Source: Actinomycetaceae bacterium (GTDB lineage: Bacteria; Actinomycetota; Actinomycetes; Actinomycetales; Actinomycetaceae). From it: DNA of 64,000 nt. The stretch lies in assembly GCA_030538185.1 (NCBI GenBank), contig JAUNUK010000003.1:1-64000 (forward strand). The letters run 5' to 3'. Below are positions 46,266-54,777 of the stretch, in pieces; the first letter of the stretch is position 1, and each line of letters opens with the position of its first letter. Under the pieces are notes generated by a model that saw only the letters and a program-made list of their open reading frames with translations, made no database searches and had not been told where the DNA came from. The position numbers and the translations under genes were made by a program.

Positions 46266-46961
46266 ATGCATGCCTATACACTTGACCCCGTGGAGGCTGC
46301 CGTACTTTTTCGGATCGTTGATGTCACAGGAGTAATAGCCAACGGGCTTTTGGGTGGGGCGCTTGCCCGCTCCAAGAACTTTGATGTGATTGGATTTTTG
46401 GCTTTGGGGATTGCCTCTGCCCTGGGTGGTGGCATGATCCGCGATATGTTACTGGGGCAAGGCTTTCCTGTGGCGTTGACGGACCCTTGGTACCTATCCG
46501 GGGCGATAGCCTCCGCAACGCTCTTGTATTTCATTAACATAGAGGGTCTGTGGTGGCACCGAGCCTTAGTCTTCGCTGATGTTTTGGTGCTGGGCTGTTG
46601 GTCAGCGACAGGCGCATCAAAGGCCTTGACTGCCGGTTTGGGTTGGATTCCCGCCGTGTTTTTGGGCGTCATCACGGCGGTCGCAGGGGGAATGCTGCGC
46701 GATGTCTTGGTCAACCGCATGCCTTCGATCTTTGGTGGCAACCCGCTGTATGCGACCTTTTCCATCCTGGCGGCAACGCAGATGGTCATCTTGCAATCCC
46801 AGGGGTACTACACCCTCGGCATGGCATCAGCCATAGTATTGTGCGCTGTCTTTGGCCTGCTGGCCAGACGTTTCAAATGGATCCTCCCCAGGCCTTTCGG
46901 GGTCAATGTATCCATCAAGTTCCCACAGCAGTTCAAGAACCAAAAACCCAGCCAAGACTGA
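46266..46961 (+). CDS. TRIC-family cation channel / UPF0126 membrane protein
   Basis: A 231-residue membrane protein with about seven helices arranged as two repeats. Each half carries the glycine-rich loop of the family: GGGMIRDMLLGQ in the first, AGGMLRDVLVNRMPSIF in the second. Bacterial members are trimeric potassium-permeable channels related to TRIC. The ATG has no close ribosome site; a GTG eight codons later is a possible start. It is followed by a clear terminator shared with the convergent SGNH gene. Confidence 0.85.
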   Translation: MHAYTLDPVEAAVLFRIVDVTGVIANGLLGGALARSKNFDVIGFLALGIASALGGGMIRDMLLGQGFPVALTDPWYLSGAIASATLLYFINIEGLWWHRALVFADVLVLGCWSATGASKALTAGLGWIPAVFLGVITAVAGGMLRDVLVNRMPSIFGGNPLYATFSILAATQMVILQSQGYYTLGMASAIVLCAVFGLLARRFKWILPRPFGVNVSIKFPQQFKNQKPSQD

Positions 46962-46977
46962 GCTGGTTGCAATAGAA

Positions 46978-47035
46978 AAATACGTATAGAAGCCGGCCAC
47001 GCCCTATATGACGCACCCGGCTCCTATACGTATTT
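46978..47035. terminator. Bidirectional terminator between TRIC and SGNH genes
   Basis: Outer stem of 12 perfect pairs (46978-46989 with 47024-47035) and an inner AGCCGG/CCGGCT stem, with TTTATTTT at the plus-strand end and T-runs at the other. The left arm with its flank matches 19 of 20 bases of the end of the SorC regulator gene at 41282-41301. Confidence 0.88.
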
Positions 47036-47076
47036 ATTTTTCTAACTGCGGCACATGCTGGAACTCAGTTACAGTC

Positions 47077-48207
47077 CTAGCCCTGGTTGTTGATGTACTC
47101 CAAGAGTGCCTCTGCTGTGGCTGCCCACCCTTCGGGCTTGGGGTGCATGTACTCCAAGAACTTGTACCCCGAGGCCAGCGGCGGGCCCATCCAGGAATTT
47201 TCCTGCGAGGCTGCCATGTATGGGTCAAGGCCGTGTTCAATTCCGTCCTTCGCCCAATGTGCCTTCACATTGTCGACGAAGTGGAACACGGGGTTGTCAA
47301 CCGTCCCCAGCGCCTGGTTTGCCAATTGGACTGCTTGTCCTTGCGCCACGTCCCCCGCTGCCTGCAACTGTGTCATTGCTTGAGTGACGTGATACCAGCC
47401 TGCGGGCCCCTCTGGCAGTGTGTAGTCCTGGTCTTGACGCAGTAAATGCGGGTAAGACAACAGGTAAACCTGGGCTTTGGGCGCACGCTGATGGATGGCC
47501 AACAGGGCCGTGGTCGCATCAGCCTGCAGCTGCGTCAACTTCGCGCTGGCGGCATTCATCCAACGTTGGCAAGAATACGCCTCACGCAAAACCGGGCAAG
47601 ACATCGTGATTTCGACAAAGTTGATGTCATTTCCACCCATCGTCAAGAACACCATGTCTGTGTCGGGCGTCAAGGCATCGACCTGTGGGGCTACCATGAG
47701 GCGGCATTCGACGGTGGCGGTGTACAGGTTGCCAGCCGGCGCAGGGGCTACGACCCGGTAGTCGTAGTACAGATCGGGTTGGTCCGTTGTGCCGCACAGA
47801 TTCGCATCCATGGCACGCTGTTTGAAAGCCCCCGCCCTGTCAGGTGTGGAACGAGGAATCCAGTAACTTTTTGTCACTGAACGTTGCCACCCCAGGTTCT
47901 TAGGCGCAGTCAGGTCAGCCAAAACCCCTCCACCGCAGGCAACGTTCGTATAACTGCTGGCATTCAAGGCATCGGCAACGCGCGAACCGTAGTTCAAATT
48001 CGAGCGCCCACAATCCATTGAATAGTATTCGGTCGCGCCATTCCCAGAAGAGTAGGAATCACCGAGTTGGACAATTTTTAGGGCTTCCGGCTGCGTCTGG
48101 GTGTCCGGGTTTGCTTGTGCAAGTGGAACAGCAAAAGCCCCCAAGGCTAAGGCAGAGAAAACTGCCACCAAGGGGGTAAAGACGCGAAGGGTTTTTCTAC
48201 TTGACAT
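47077..48207 (-). CDS. Secreted SGNH/GDSL-type lipase or esterase
   Basis: A 376-residue exported hydrolase. The signal peptide (SSRKTLRVFTPLVAVFSAL.. ending AQA-NPD) is followed by block I with the nucleophile S51 in GDSYSSG, the oxyanion glycine region ACGGG, block III GGND (LTMGGNDINF) and block V H355 in MHPKPEGW. It has several cysteines, as expected outside the cell. It likely cleaves ester bonds in lipids or glycans; substrate unknown. A near-miss copy of the dispersed word (GCGAGGGCG) is in the leader. Confidence 0.87.
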   Translation of the reverse strand: MSSRKTLRVFTPLVAVFSALALGAFAVPLAQANPDTQTQPEALKIVQLGDSYSSGNGATEYYSMDCGRSNLNYGSRVADALNASSYTNVACGGGVLADLTAPKNLGWQRSVTKSYWIPRSTPDRAGAFKQRAMDANLCGTTDQPDLYYDYRVVAPAPAGNLYTATVECRLMVAPQVDALTPDTDMVFLTMGGNDINFVEITMSCPVLREAYSCQRWMNAASAKLTQLQADATTALLAIHQRAPKAQVYLLSYPHLLRQDQDYTLPEGPAGWYHVTQAMTQLQAAGDVAQGQAVQLANQALGTVDNPVFHFVDNVKAHWAKDGIEHGLDPYMAASQENSWMGPPLASGYKFLEYMHPKPEGWAATAEALLEYINNQG

Positions 48208-48446
48208 GGTTTCCTCTCACCACGACGCACATTATTTTCGCTGATTTGCGAGGGCGGACAGATGTCCATGCACAAGATTGCTTTTAGACCCAGCTCAATA
48301 AATGAGCACCCGCCCTTGTGAATCGTAACACTCCCTCATTGTTTTTTGGGCGTGTCGAGGCATAAAAAAGCGATAAATTCTTAACTGCAATCCCGCTGGT
48401 CAAGCACCTGATTACGCCTTAGTGAAAGAGGTAATGCGGAAAATCC

Positions 48447-48734
48447 TCAGCTGCCTACAGGACGCCCTGGGCGTCGTGGCGCTGCGGTGCCACTGGGCAG
48501 GCGCCCGGCTTTGTGCAGCGCATCGCGCAGCAGGACCTCTATCTGCGCATTGGCCGACCGCAAGTCATCGGCCGCCCACTTCGCCAAGGCTGCATGCACC
48601 CCCGGGTCCAGCCGCAACAAGATCTGCTTACGTTGCGGCCTATCAGTTTGCGTCTTCATTTCCGAGGGCGGGGGCGCTTCCTCATCTGGAACAGCCCCTT
48701 GCGTGCCGTCCTCGGCAATGTTTTTTCTGCTCAC
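48447..48734 (-). CDS. Ribbon-helix-helix (Arc-like) protein
   Basis: A 95-residue basic protein. The first 35 residues are charged and Pro-rich. Then KQILLRLDPGVHAALAKWA and DDLRSANAQIEVLLRDALHK fit the beta-strand and two helices of an Arc-type DNA-binding protein, and the tail APRRPGRPVGS resembles an AT-hook. It lies seven bases after the SPFH gene on the same strand, so it is co-transcribed with it. It could be a transcription factor or the antitoxin-like half of a module; no toxin is adjacent. It holds one dispersed 9-mer and one variant in inverted order. Confidence 0.75.
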   Translation of the reverse strand: MSRKNIAEDGTQGAVPDEEAPPPSEMKTQTDRPQRKQILLRLDPGVHAALAKWAADDLRSANAQIEVLLRDALHKAGRLPSGTAAPRRPGRPVGS

Positions 48735-48741
48735 GATGGGC

Positions 48742-49740
48742 CTAAGCGTATAGCGAACCCGTGTTCACAACCGGGGTCGCCCGCGACTCTGAACACAGGA
48801 CTACCAGCAGATTTGAAACCATCTGAGCCTTGCGTTCATCATCCAGGGCAACAATGTTTTCGGCCTCAAGACGTTCGAGGGCGTTGTCGACCATGGTGAC
48901 CGCCCCTTCCACAATCAGCGAGCGGGCGGACAAAATCGCGGAAGCCTGCTGGCGTTGCAACATGGCCTGAGCGATTTCAGGAGCGTACGCAAGAGCGGAA
49001 ATGCGGACCTCGATGATGTCCACGCCGGCATCTATGACGCGTTCAGTCACCTGGAGGGCAAGTTCTTGGGAAACCAGGGCGGTGGAGCCTCGCAGAGACA
49101 TGGGTTCAACAGCGTTGGTACCACCTTGGATTTCTGGTTTGACCTGCGAGGGCAGCAAGTCCTTAGCGCCCTGGGCTTCTTGGGTGTCATAGGGGTAGAG
49201 GCCTGCGACGTGGCGAAGTGCGGCCTCGGACTGTGTTTTGACGAACTCTTCGTAGTTTTCGACCGCGAAGGTTGCCTTGGCGGTGTCGCGCACCTGCCAG
49301 ACCACAATCGCAGCGATGTTGATCGGGTTACCGTTTAGGTCGTTGACCTTCAACTGGCCAGTTTCAAAGTTGCGGACCTTGACCGAGACCTTCTTGCGTG
49401 TCGACAGCGGGGTGACCGTAGACAAACCCGTGCGTCTGATCGTGCCTGTGTAGTTACCAAAGAACTGGACGACTGCGGTTTGGCCAGGATTGACCAAGAC
49501 AACCATGCTGAAGGTAATGAAAGAGGCAAGGAAGGCAATAATGCCGATGGTCAGCAAGAAACCGCCTGCTGGCTGGGCAGCCTCGAGGCGGATGCCACCG
49601 AGAACGGTCAAGACTGATCCTCCAAACATCAAGGCCAGGGACGCCACGACAATCAGCACGGCACTTGGAGAGCCTCCACCTTTAGAAGGGATTTCCGTGA
49701 TGTTCACACCTTTGTTGGCCTGGCCTGTATTCGTGTCCAT
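48742..49740 (-). CDS. SPFH (stomatin/prohibitin-like) membrane protein
   Basis: A 332-residue membrane scaffold protein. Two N-terminal hydrophobic segments (about 26-48 and 58-82) are followed by the SPFH/PHB domain: VNPGQTAVVQFFGNYTGTIR, KVRNFETGQLKVNDLNGNPI, AIVVWQVRDTAKATFAVENY, and a helical region with EVRISALAYAPEIAQAM. The C-terminal half is the coiled-coil that builds rings. Such proteins organise membrane microdomains or modulate membrane proteases. Followed by the ribbon-helix-helix gene in the same unit. Confidence 0.88.
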   Translation of the reverse strand: MDTNTGQANKGVNITEIPSKGGGSPSAVLIVVASLALMFGGSVLTVLGGIRLEAAQPAGGFLLTIGIIAFLASFITFSMVVLVNPGQTAVVQFFGNYTGTIRRTGLSTVTPLSTRKKVSVKVRNFETGQLKVNDLNGNPINIAAIVVWQVRDTAKATFAVENYEEFVKTQSEAALRHVAGLYPYDTQEAQGAKDLLPSQVKPEIQGGTNAVEPMSLRGSTALVSQELALQVTERVIDAGVDIIEVRISALAYAPEIAQAMLQRQQASAILSARSLIVEGAVTMVDNALERLEAENIVALDDERKAQMVSNLLVVLCSESRATPVVNTGSLYA

Positions 49741-49951
49741 ATCAGTTCCTTACGTGTGTGGGACGGCTGTGGGTCTTGGTTGATGACTGTGGTCGCCGCG
49801 CTTCCTTATAGCGAAACCATATCAATCTGATATCACATTAAGCAAGTTTTTGCTGTGGCTTGCTGGCCGCACCTTTGGTCATGGCTAGACGATGCAGGCA
49901 ACCTCACACCCATGACCATCACCCACCACCCCTCACCAAAGCGCCTCTCTA

Positions 49952-50251
49952 TCAGGCGACAGCGTGGACAGAGAAGCGCAAGTTCAATGCATTGGCCACT
50001 TTCAAGATTGTTGACCATGTGGGATTGCCATCCGCAGACAGCGCCTTATAAAGACCATCACGACTCATTCCAGTTCTACGTGCCAGTTCACTCATGTTGC
50101 CACTACGGGCAATAGCCCCCAGCGCACGTGGCAGCGCAGTGGGATCCTCGGTCGATTCTTCCAAGGCAATCTCGAGATACCCGGCCACATCTTCCATGTC
50201 CTTCAGGTAATCCGCTACATCAAACTGTTTATAGCCAGCCTTATTTTCCAC
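49952..50251 (-). CDS. Addiction-module antidote protein (HigA/XRE-like)
   Basis: A 99-residue antitoxin. After a short start comes FDVADYLKDMEDVAGYLE, then the helix-turn-helix NMSELARRTGMSRDGLYKAL with DGNPTWSTILKVANALNL, the typical pattern of antidotes paired with RelE-type toxins. The GTG at 50251 follows GAGGG at eight bases and overlaps the end of the toxin gene by 11 bases, so translation is coupled. It would bind and silence the toxin and repress the shared promoter. Toxin-first order is usual for this HigBA-like group. Confidence 0.88.
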   Translation of the reverse strand: MENKAGYKQFDVADYLKDMEDVAGYLEIALEESTEDPTALPRALGAIARSGNMSELARRTGMSRDGLYKALSADGNPTWSTILKVANALNLRFSVHAVA

Positions 50252-50561
50252 CGAGCCCACCCTCACTTCGTTTCCATTCCAAGGCCAATTGCTTAGCGGT
50301 GTTGATATCACGCACCTGCGTCGACTTATCCCCGCCAATCAAAAGCAAGACCATGCGCTTTCCATCTTTCAGGAAATAGAGTCGATACCCCGGCCCGTGG
50401 GTAAAACGCAGTTCATAGACCCCGGAACCAACAGCTTTAACGTCACCCAAATTTCCCGTCCTCATGCGGTCGATGCGGGCCAATATCCGCAGCCTGCCTT
50501 GTCGATCTTTGAGGTGATTGAGCCAATCTTCAAAGATCGGTGTCATCAAAACATCAACCAC
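50241..50561 (-). CDS. RelE/ParE-family toxin (HigB-like)
   Basis: A 106-residue toxin. The fold motifs are WLNHLKDRQGRLRILARIDRM, GVYELRFTHGPGYRLYFLKD and LLLIGGDKSTQVRDINTAKQLA, as in ribosome-dependent mRNA interferases of the putative-addiction-module-killer family. First gene of the toxin-antidote unit. The start codon is a GTG preceded by TATACA, possibly leaderless; an ATG five codons on is possible. Its adjacency to the overlapping antidote supports the call. Confidence 0.87.
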   Translation of the reverse strand: MVDVLMTPIFEDWLNHLKDRQGRLRILARIDRMRTGNLGDVKAVGSGVYELRFTHGPGYRLYFLKDGKRMVLLLIGGDKSTQVRDINTAKQLALEWKRSEGGLGGK

Positions 50562-50736
50562 TTGTATAACCTATCTGACAGTTTTCATTCACACAAGACT
50601 TCAGCTGAGGCTTCGCCGCTCGAAGTGTTTTTCAATACTGACACGGCCATATGTGAGCCGTGGGGTACTTCCAGTAATCTGTGGATAACTTTTCTCATAG
50701 GCAGACTCCCCACAGATCGCACGCACAAAAATTTCC

Positions 50737-50846
50737 TTGACCTTGTTGAGGGTGCTGCTTTACGCTGGGGGCATGAGAATGTGAGTTTCTGGCCCTCCCC
50801 TTGCGACTGTGCTCAGCGCGGCAAGGGGTCATCCTTGAACAGAAAC
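50737..50846 (+). promoter_or_regulatory. Promoter, short upstream ORF and nested hairpin before the ABC-F gene
   Basis: TTGACC (50737-50742) and TACGCT (50761-50766), 18 bp apart, place a start near 50773. There an ATG opens a three-codon frame Met-Arg-Met-stop (50773-50784). Directly after its stop a nested hairpin forms: GTTTCTG (50785-50791) with CAGAAAC (50840-50846), and inside CCCCTTGC (50797-50804) with GCAAGGGG (50821-50828). This layout resembles antibiotic-responsive attenuators. Regulation is inferred. Confidence 0.55.
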
Positions 50847-50857
50847 CCACACAACCC

Positions 50858-52615
50858 ATGCGCCACACACGCAACCTTCTTTCCCCAGACTCCCCTGCAA
50901 CAGGCGTTCACCTGCGCCTCGAGGGCCTATCCTTTGCCTACGCTGAACGCCGAGTACTCAGCGACATCACCTTCACCGTTGACGCACGTCAACGCTTAGG
51001 TCTGATCGGCGAAAACGGTTGCGGCAAAACGACATTGCTGCGCCTGATCGCAGACGTGCTGACCCCCAGCAAGGGAACGGTTCTTGTGCATTCGCCCTCG
51101 GCAATAAAGCCACGAATCGGCCTGCTTCACCAAGAACCTCCTTTCAGCCCAGACCAGACCATCACGCAAGCCTTAGAAGACGCCACTACTCCGGTGCGTC
51201 AAGCGGCTGCGAACCTGGATGAAACTGCACAAGGCATAGCCCGCAACCCCGATGACCCGCAGGCGCTTCAAGCCTACGCAAACGCCTTGGAACAGGCAGA
51301 ACGCCTGGATGTATGGGGTATTGATGCGCGCGTATCCGCAATGCTGGACGGCCTTGGGCTGGACGTGTTTGACCGCGCGCGCCCCACGGGCACCTTGTCT
51401 GGTGGGCAGCGCGCACGTTTGGCCCTGGCATGGCTGCTGCTCAACGCCCCCGATATTTTATTGCTGGACGAGCCGACGAACCACCTAGATGCCCAGGCCA
51501 CAGCCTTCCTGGTGGACCTTCTGCGCACTTGGAAAGGCCCAGTAATTGTTGCCAGCCACGACCGTGCCTTTATGGACGAGGCCCTGACGACGCTTATAGA
51601 TTTAGATCCTTGCCCCCTGCCACACGCCCTGACCTGCGATTTGTTGCAAGACGGCACTGGCAGCGGTATTGGCGTCACGCGTTTTAGCGGAAACTACAGC
51701 GACTACCTGCGTCAGCAAGCGCGCGGCCAGCAGCGCTGGCATACCTTGTATCGCGAGGAACAAGAGGAACTAAAGCGTCTGCGCACGCAGGTTCAAGATT
51801 CGCATGTGGTTGGGCACGCGGATTGGAAGCCTCGCACCGAAGGAGGCATGGCCACAAAGTTTTACGCCGACCGCAACGCCCGTGTCGTGACAAGGCGCGT
51901 CAAAGACGCCGAGCGGCGCCTAGCAGATTTGGAACGCACCCAGATCCGCAAACCACCTGCGCCTTTGTCGTTTAGTGGACTTATGCCCGTCCTGCGCCCA
52001 CCCAAGGTTCCGGGCACAATCGCCATCTCGAAGGCGTATATAGAGTCCAGGCTTGCCCCCACAAGTTTCACCATTTCCGAGGGCGAAAAGTTGTTGATCA
52101 CCGGCGAGAACGGCTGTGGCAAATCGAGCCTTTTAGCAGCCATTGCCGGTGAACTTCCCTTGACCAGTGGAAGCATCACTATCGGCAGCGGCCTGCGGGT
52201 CGCTTTGCTGCATCAAAACCTGGAAAACCTGGGAGACCTTGATGGAGCGGATGCGGGCCTGAGCGTCGAGGCCACCTACCGCAATACTGTGGGAACATCG
52301 GTGGCTGAAACAATACCCCTGGGCTCTTTTGGGCTCATTGCCCCACGTGATGTTAATCGGCGCACTGAAACCTTGAGCACGGGTCAGCGTCGGCGTCTTG
52401 CCTTAGCAGTTGTATTGGCGAAGCAACCGGATGTCTTGCTATTGGATGAACCGACGAACCATTTTTCCTTGAGCCTGGTCACAGCCCTGGAAGAAGCAAT
52501 CCCGTCGTTCCCCGGAACGGTTATTGTCGCCTCGCATGACAGGTGGCTGCGTAAAAACTGGGGTGCTGCAGTCCTGGAACTGCCCGCCCTCGGAAATGAG
52601 AAAAGCGGGAGCTAA
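50858..52615 (+). CDS. ABC-F family ATPase (ribosome-protection type)
   Basis: A soluble twin-ABC protein of about 585 residues with no membrane part. First domain: Walker A GENGCGKTTLLRLIADVL, signature LSGGQRARLALAWLL, Walker B ILLLDEPTNHLD. An interdomain linker with a long charged helix (REEQEELKRLRTQVQDSHV) follows, then the second domain: Walker A GENGCGKSSLLAAIAGEL, signature STGQRRRLALAVVL, Walker B VLLLDEPTNHF. ABC-F proteins act in the ribosomal E site, and some protect against antibiotics. The ATG at 50858 lacks a ribosome site, so the start is uncertain. Two dispersed 9-mers are read as SEGE and ALGN. Confidence 0.9.
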   Translation: MRHTRNLLSPDSPATGVHLRLEGLSFAYAERRVLSDITFTVDARQRLGLIGENGCGKTTLLRLIADVLTPSKGTVLVHSPSAIKPRIGLLHQEPPFSPDQTITQALEDATTPVRQAAANLDETAQGIARNPDDPQALQAYANALEQAERLDVWGIDARVSAMLDGLGLDVFDRARPTGTLSGGQRARLALAWLLLNAPDILLLDEPTNHLDAQATAFLVDLLRTWKGPVIVASHDRAFMDEALTTLIDLDPCPLPHALTCDLLQDGTGSGIGVTRFSGNYSDYLRQQARGQQRWHTLYREEQEELKRLRTQVQDSHVVGHADWKPRTEGGMATKFYADRNARVVTRRVKDAERRLADLERTQIRKPPAPLSFSGLMPVLRPPKVPGTIAISKAYIESRLAPTSFTISEGEKLLITGENGCGKSSLLAAIAGELPLTSGSITIGSGLRVALLHQNLENLGDLDGADAGLSVEATYRNTVGTSVAETIPLGSFGLIAPRDVNRRTETLSTGQRRRLALAVVLAKQPDVLLLDEPTNHFSLSLVTALEEAIPSFPGTVIVASHDRWLRKNWGAAVLELPALGNEKSGS

Positions 52616-52621
52616 GAAATG

Positions 52622-52694
52622 TGCCCCCGATAGGATTCGAACCTACGACACCCACTTTAGGAGAGTGGTGCTCTATCCCCTGAGCTACGAGGGC
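52622..52694 (-). tRNA. tRNA-Arg (anticodon CCT)
   Basis: Complete 73-nt cloverleaf on the minus strand: acceptor GCCCTCG paired with CGGGGGC, anticodon stem CACTCT-type arm around loop CTCCTAA and T arm with GTTCGAATC. Anticodon CCT reads AGG. CCA is not encoded. It lies seven bases beyond the convergent ABC-F stop. Confidence 0.95.
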
Positions 52695-52819
52695 ATGTGC
52701 CTTGTGCGCCCACCGATGTGCAAACCGATGCGTGCGAAAGCAACCTAGCAATCATAACCGCGCCACAAGCTTGGCCCAAACCGGGTGCGCTCTACATCTG
52801 CGTGAGTGTATCGGTGTGG

Positions 52820-53746
52820 TTAGCGGCGGGCCCAGGCTTCGGTTGGATCCAGGCCCTCATCGATCCTGCGGGAAGGAACCACCATCACAGGGCAGGTCGA
52901 GTGATTCAAAACTGCCTGAGACGTCGAGCCCAGCAGCAGACCAGCAAAACCGCCGCGCCCTCGAGTTCCCACAACCAACAAGTCCACAGCAGTAGAAAAC
53001 TCTGCCAGCAGGGCCGCTGGATTACCGTCCAAGGCGTGCCGGGCAACCTTCATACCCGAATCACCGAGTTCCTGATCGACAATCGAATCCAAGGCACGTT
53101 GCACATCCTTCAAGACATTGTCGCGATCCACGGTGGTTGGAAGCCAAGTCATCATCCCCACACCCGTTGACAAGGTCACCGCAGAGATTGCGGTCAAGCT
53201 CGCATCCCACAATTTAGCTTCGCCAATTGCGTGCGAGAGGGCAGAGGAACCCGGAATGGAGGAATCCAAGCCCACAACTATGCGCTCAACCGGCGTGAAC
53301 TGTGAACCGCCCGCATGGCGTGGCACCACAACGACGGGACAGTGAGCATGGGCAGGCAATGCGGCAGACACTGACCCCAATAGGCGCTCTGCAATGCCGG
53401 CATTGGTGTGATTACCAACCACAACTAATGCGGCTTCTTTGGACAACTCCACCAGGATGCCCGCAGGATCTCCCGGATGCAGCGACTCGTTGCACTCAAC
53501 CCCCATCGCCGCTGCACGCGCATGCGCGTCATCAATAACTGATTGGGCGCCTTCGCGGATAACCGAGTCATCCAAGGTGACATAGCCACCGTCCAACGAA
53601 GAAGCCGTGAAAGAAGGCAGAGAGTACGCGCAGATCAAGTGGATTGACATGCCGGCTTGTTTCGCCCTGGCCAAAGCCCAGTCCAAGGCACCAACGCTTT
53701 CTGGGGATCCGTCTACGCCAACCAGGATTACATTCTTAGATGTCAT
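52820..53746 (-). CDS. Tandem universal stress protein (UspA-like)
   Basis: A 308-residue cytoplasmic protein of two Usp domains. Domain 1 begins NVILVGVDGSPESVGALDWA and carries the ATP loop GNHTNAGIAERLLGSVSAAL; domain 2 begins RIVVGLDSSIPGSSAL and carries GTRGRGGFAGLLLGSTSQAV followed by CPVMVVP, so both have the G-2X-G-9X-G-S/T nucleotide motif. Such proteins are induced in stationary phase, low oxygen and other stress. The ATG at 53746 follows GGAGGG, making the upstream 29 codons unlikely. Confidence 0.93.
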   Translation of the reverse strand: MTSKNVILVGVDGSPESVGALDWALARAKQAGMSIHLICAYSLPSFTASSLDGGYVTLDDSVIREGAQSVIDDAHARAAAMGVECNESLHPGDPAGILVELSKEAALVVVGNHTNAGIAERLLGSVSAALPAHAHCPVVVVPRHAGGSQFTPVERIVVGLDSSIPGSSALSHAIGEAKLWDASLTAISAVTLSTGVGMMTWLPTTVDRDNVLKDVQRALDSIVDQELGDSGMKVARHALDGNPAALLAEFSTAVDLLVVGTRGRGGFAGLLLGSTSQAVLNHSTCPVMVVPSRRIDEGLDPTEAWARR

Positions 53747-53811
53747 GGATTTTCCCTCCGTTAACAAAACTATACCGTCCGCACTGCACAGTGGACCGAT
53801 ACAGGGGGCAG

Positions 53812-53847
53812 AAAAAACGGATGCCTGGGCCAAAACCCAGGCATCCG
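53812..53847 (-). terminator. Terminator of the NlpC/P60 gene
   Basis: Perfect 12-bp stem (53818-53829 with 53836-53847), six-base loop, followed on the minus strand by TTTTTT. Confidence 0.93.
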
Positions 53848-53865
53848 GACACTATATGAAAAACT

Positions 53866-54669
53866 CTATTCCGCAACCCTAACGTAGGAAGGGTTGCCGT
53901 AGATCGGCACAACCTTCACGGATTCTCCGGGACGAGGAGAGTGGATCATCTGGCCGTCGCCAGCATAGATGCCGACGTGCGAGCCGTAGGCGACGATGTC
54001 GCCAACTTGGGCTTCACCGGCCGAAACCTTGGTACCGGCGTTTCCTTGTGCCCAAGATGTGCGGGGCAAGTTCACGCCCATTTGGCCATAGACATAGCCC
54101 ACAAAACCGGAGCAATCAAAGCCACCTGGGGTAGTTCCACCGTAGCGGTAAGGAACTCCTTGGTAGCGCATGGCCACATCCAGGACCGAACCACCTTCAA
54201 CAGAAGAACCACCTGTAGCGGCTGCGGCTGCAGCACCTGTTGCAGGGGCTGAAGACAGGGCGGCTACGCTAGGCGTGTCGTTCGTGGGCGTTGCTGCACG
54301 GGTACCGGTACGTGATGTCTGGGTCGAAGCCACGACAGCAGGTTCTTCCTGTGTGACCGTGACAGAGATTTCATCTGCTGCCCACTGCGTATCGGGCGTC
54401 GTAACAACAGGGTTAGAGGCTGCAGCTACGCGCAGGTCACCCGTGGTGACTGTAATGTTTGCCGGTTGGCTGGCTGCCTCTTCAACGGTTCTCTCAGGGG
54501 ATGCCATAGCTGTTGACGCTGCGGCGATAGTCATAATCACGCCGGTCGTCGCCAAAGAAGCGGCTCCCTTTACTGCATCAACCGAGGCTACAGACTGGGC
54601 CAAGGAGGTCAATGGTGTGCTTGGACGGCACGCCATGCGGTGTCTTGCCCGTTTCGTAGACTTCGTCAC
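53866..54669 (-). CDS. Secreted C40 (NlpC/P60) peptidoglycan endopeptidase
   Basis: A 267-residue exported hydrolase that cuts peptide stems in cell-wall peptidoglycan. The N-terminal basic region and hydrophobic stretch (about 35-57) serve export; a low-complexity Ala/Thr linker leads to the C-terminal catalytic domain. The triad is C186 in FDCSGFV, H231 in YGSHVGIYAG and H243 in MIHSP. The start is a GTG with AGAGAG upstream. The upstream region holds two GTCAC direct repeats 11 bases apart and an inverted copy, like the operators of the actinobacterial MtrA regulator. Its own terminator follows. Confidence 0.93.
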   Translation of the reverse strand: MTKSTKRARHRMACRPSTPLTSLAQSVASVDAVKGAASLATTGVIMTIAAASTAMASPERTVEEAASQPANITVTTGDLRVAAASNPVVTTPDTQWAADEISVTVTQEEPAVVASTQTSRTGTRAATPTNDTPSVAALSSAPATGAAAAAATGGSSVEGGSVLDVAMRYQGVPYRYGGTTPGGFDCSGFVGYVYGQMGVNLPRTSWAQGNAGTKVSAGEAQVGDIVAYGSHVGIYAGDGQMIHSPRPGESVKVVPIYGNPSYVRVAE

Positions 54670-54733
54670 TCGGGATCTCTCTTTCGTTCAATCGTTATGA
54701 CCTAAGCGAGACTACCCCAAATGAAATACAAAT

Positions 54734-54760
54734 GTCACGTTTTGGTCACGCTTTTGTGAC
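54734..54760. promoter_or_regulatory. GTCAC direct repeats upstream of the NlpC/P60 gene
   Basis: GTCAC at 54734-54738 and 54745-54749, one helical turn apart, and GTGAC at 54756-54760. MtrA-type response regulators bind such repeats before cell-wall hydrolase genes in other actinobacteria. No mtrA gene is in the window. Confidence 0.4.
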
Positions 54761-54777
54761 GAAGCCATCACTTTGCA

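Noticed and set aside
52622-52694. tRNA-Arg as an integration site of a genomic island
   Set aside because: No integrase, no direct repeat of the tRNA end, and flanking genes look like ordinary chromosomal genes.
54670-54777. c-di-AMP (ydaO) riboswitch before the NlpC/P60 gene
   Set aside because: Such switches precede many wall hydrolase genes, but the leader is too short and lacks the conserved core.
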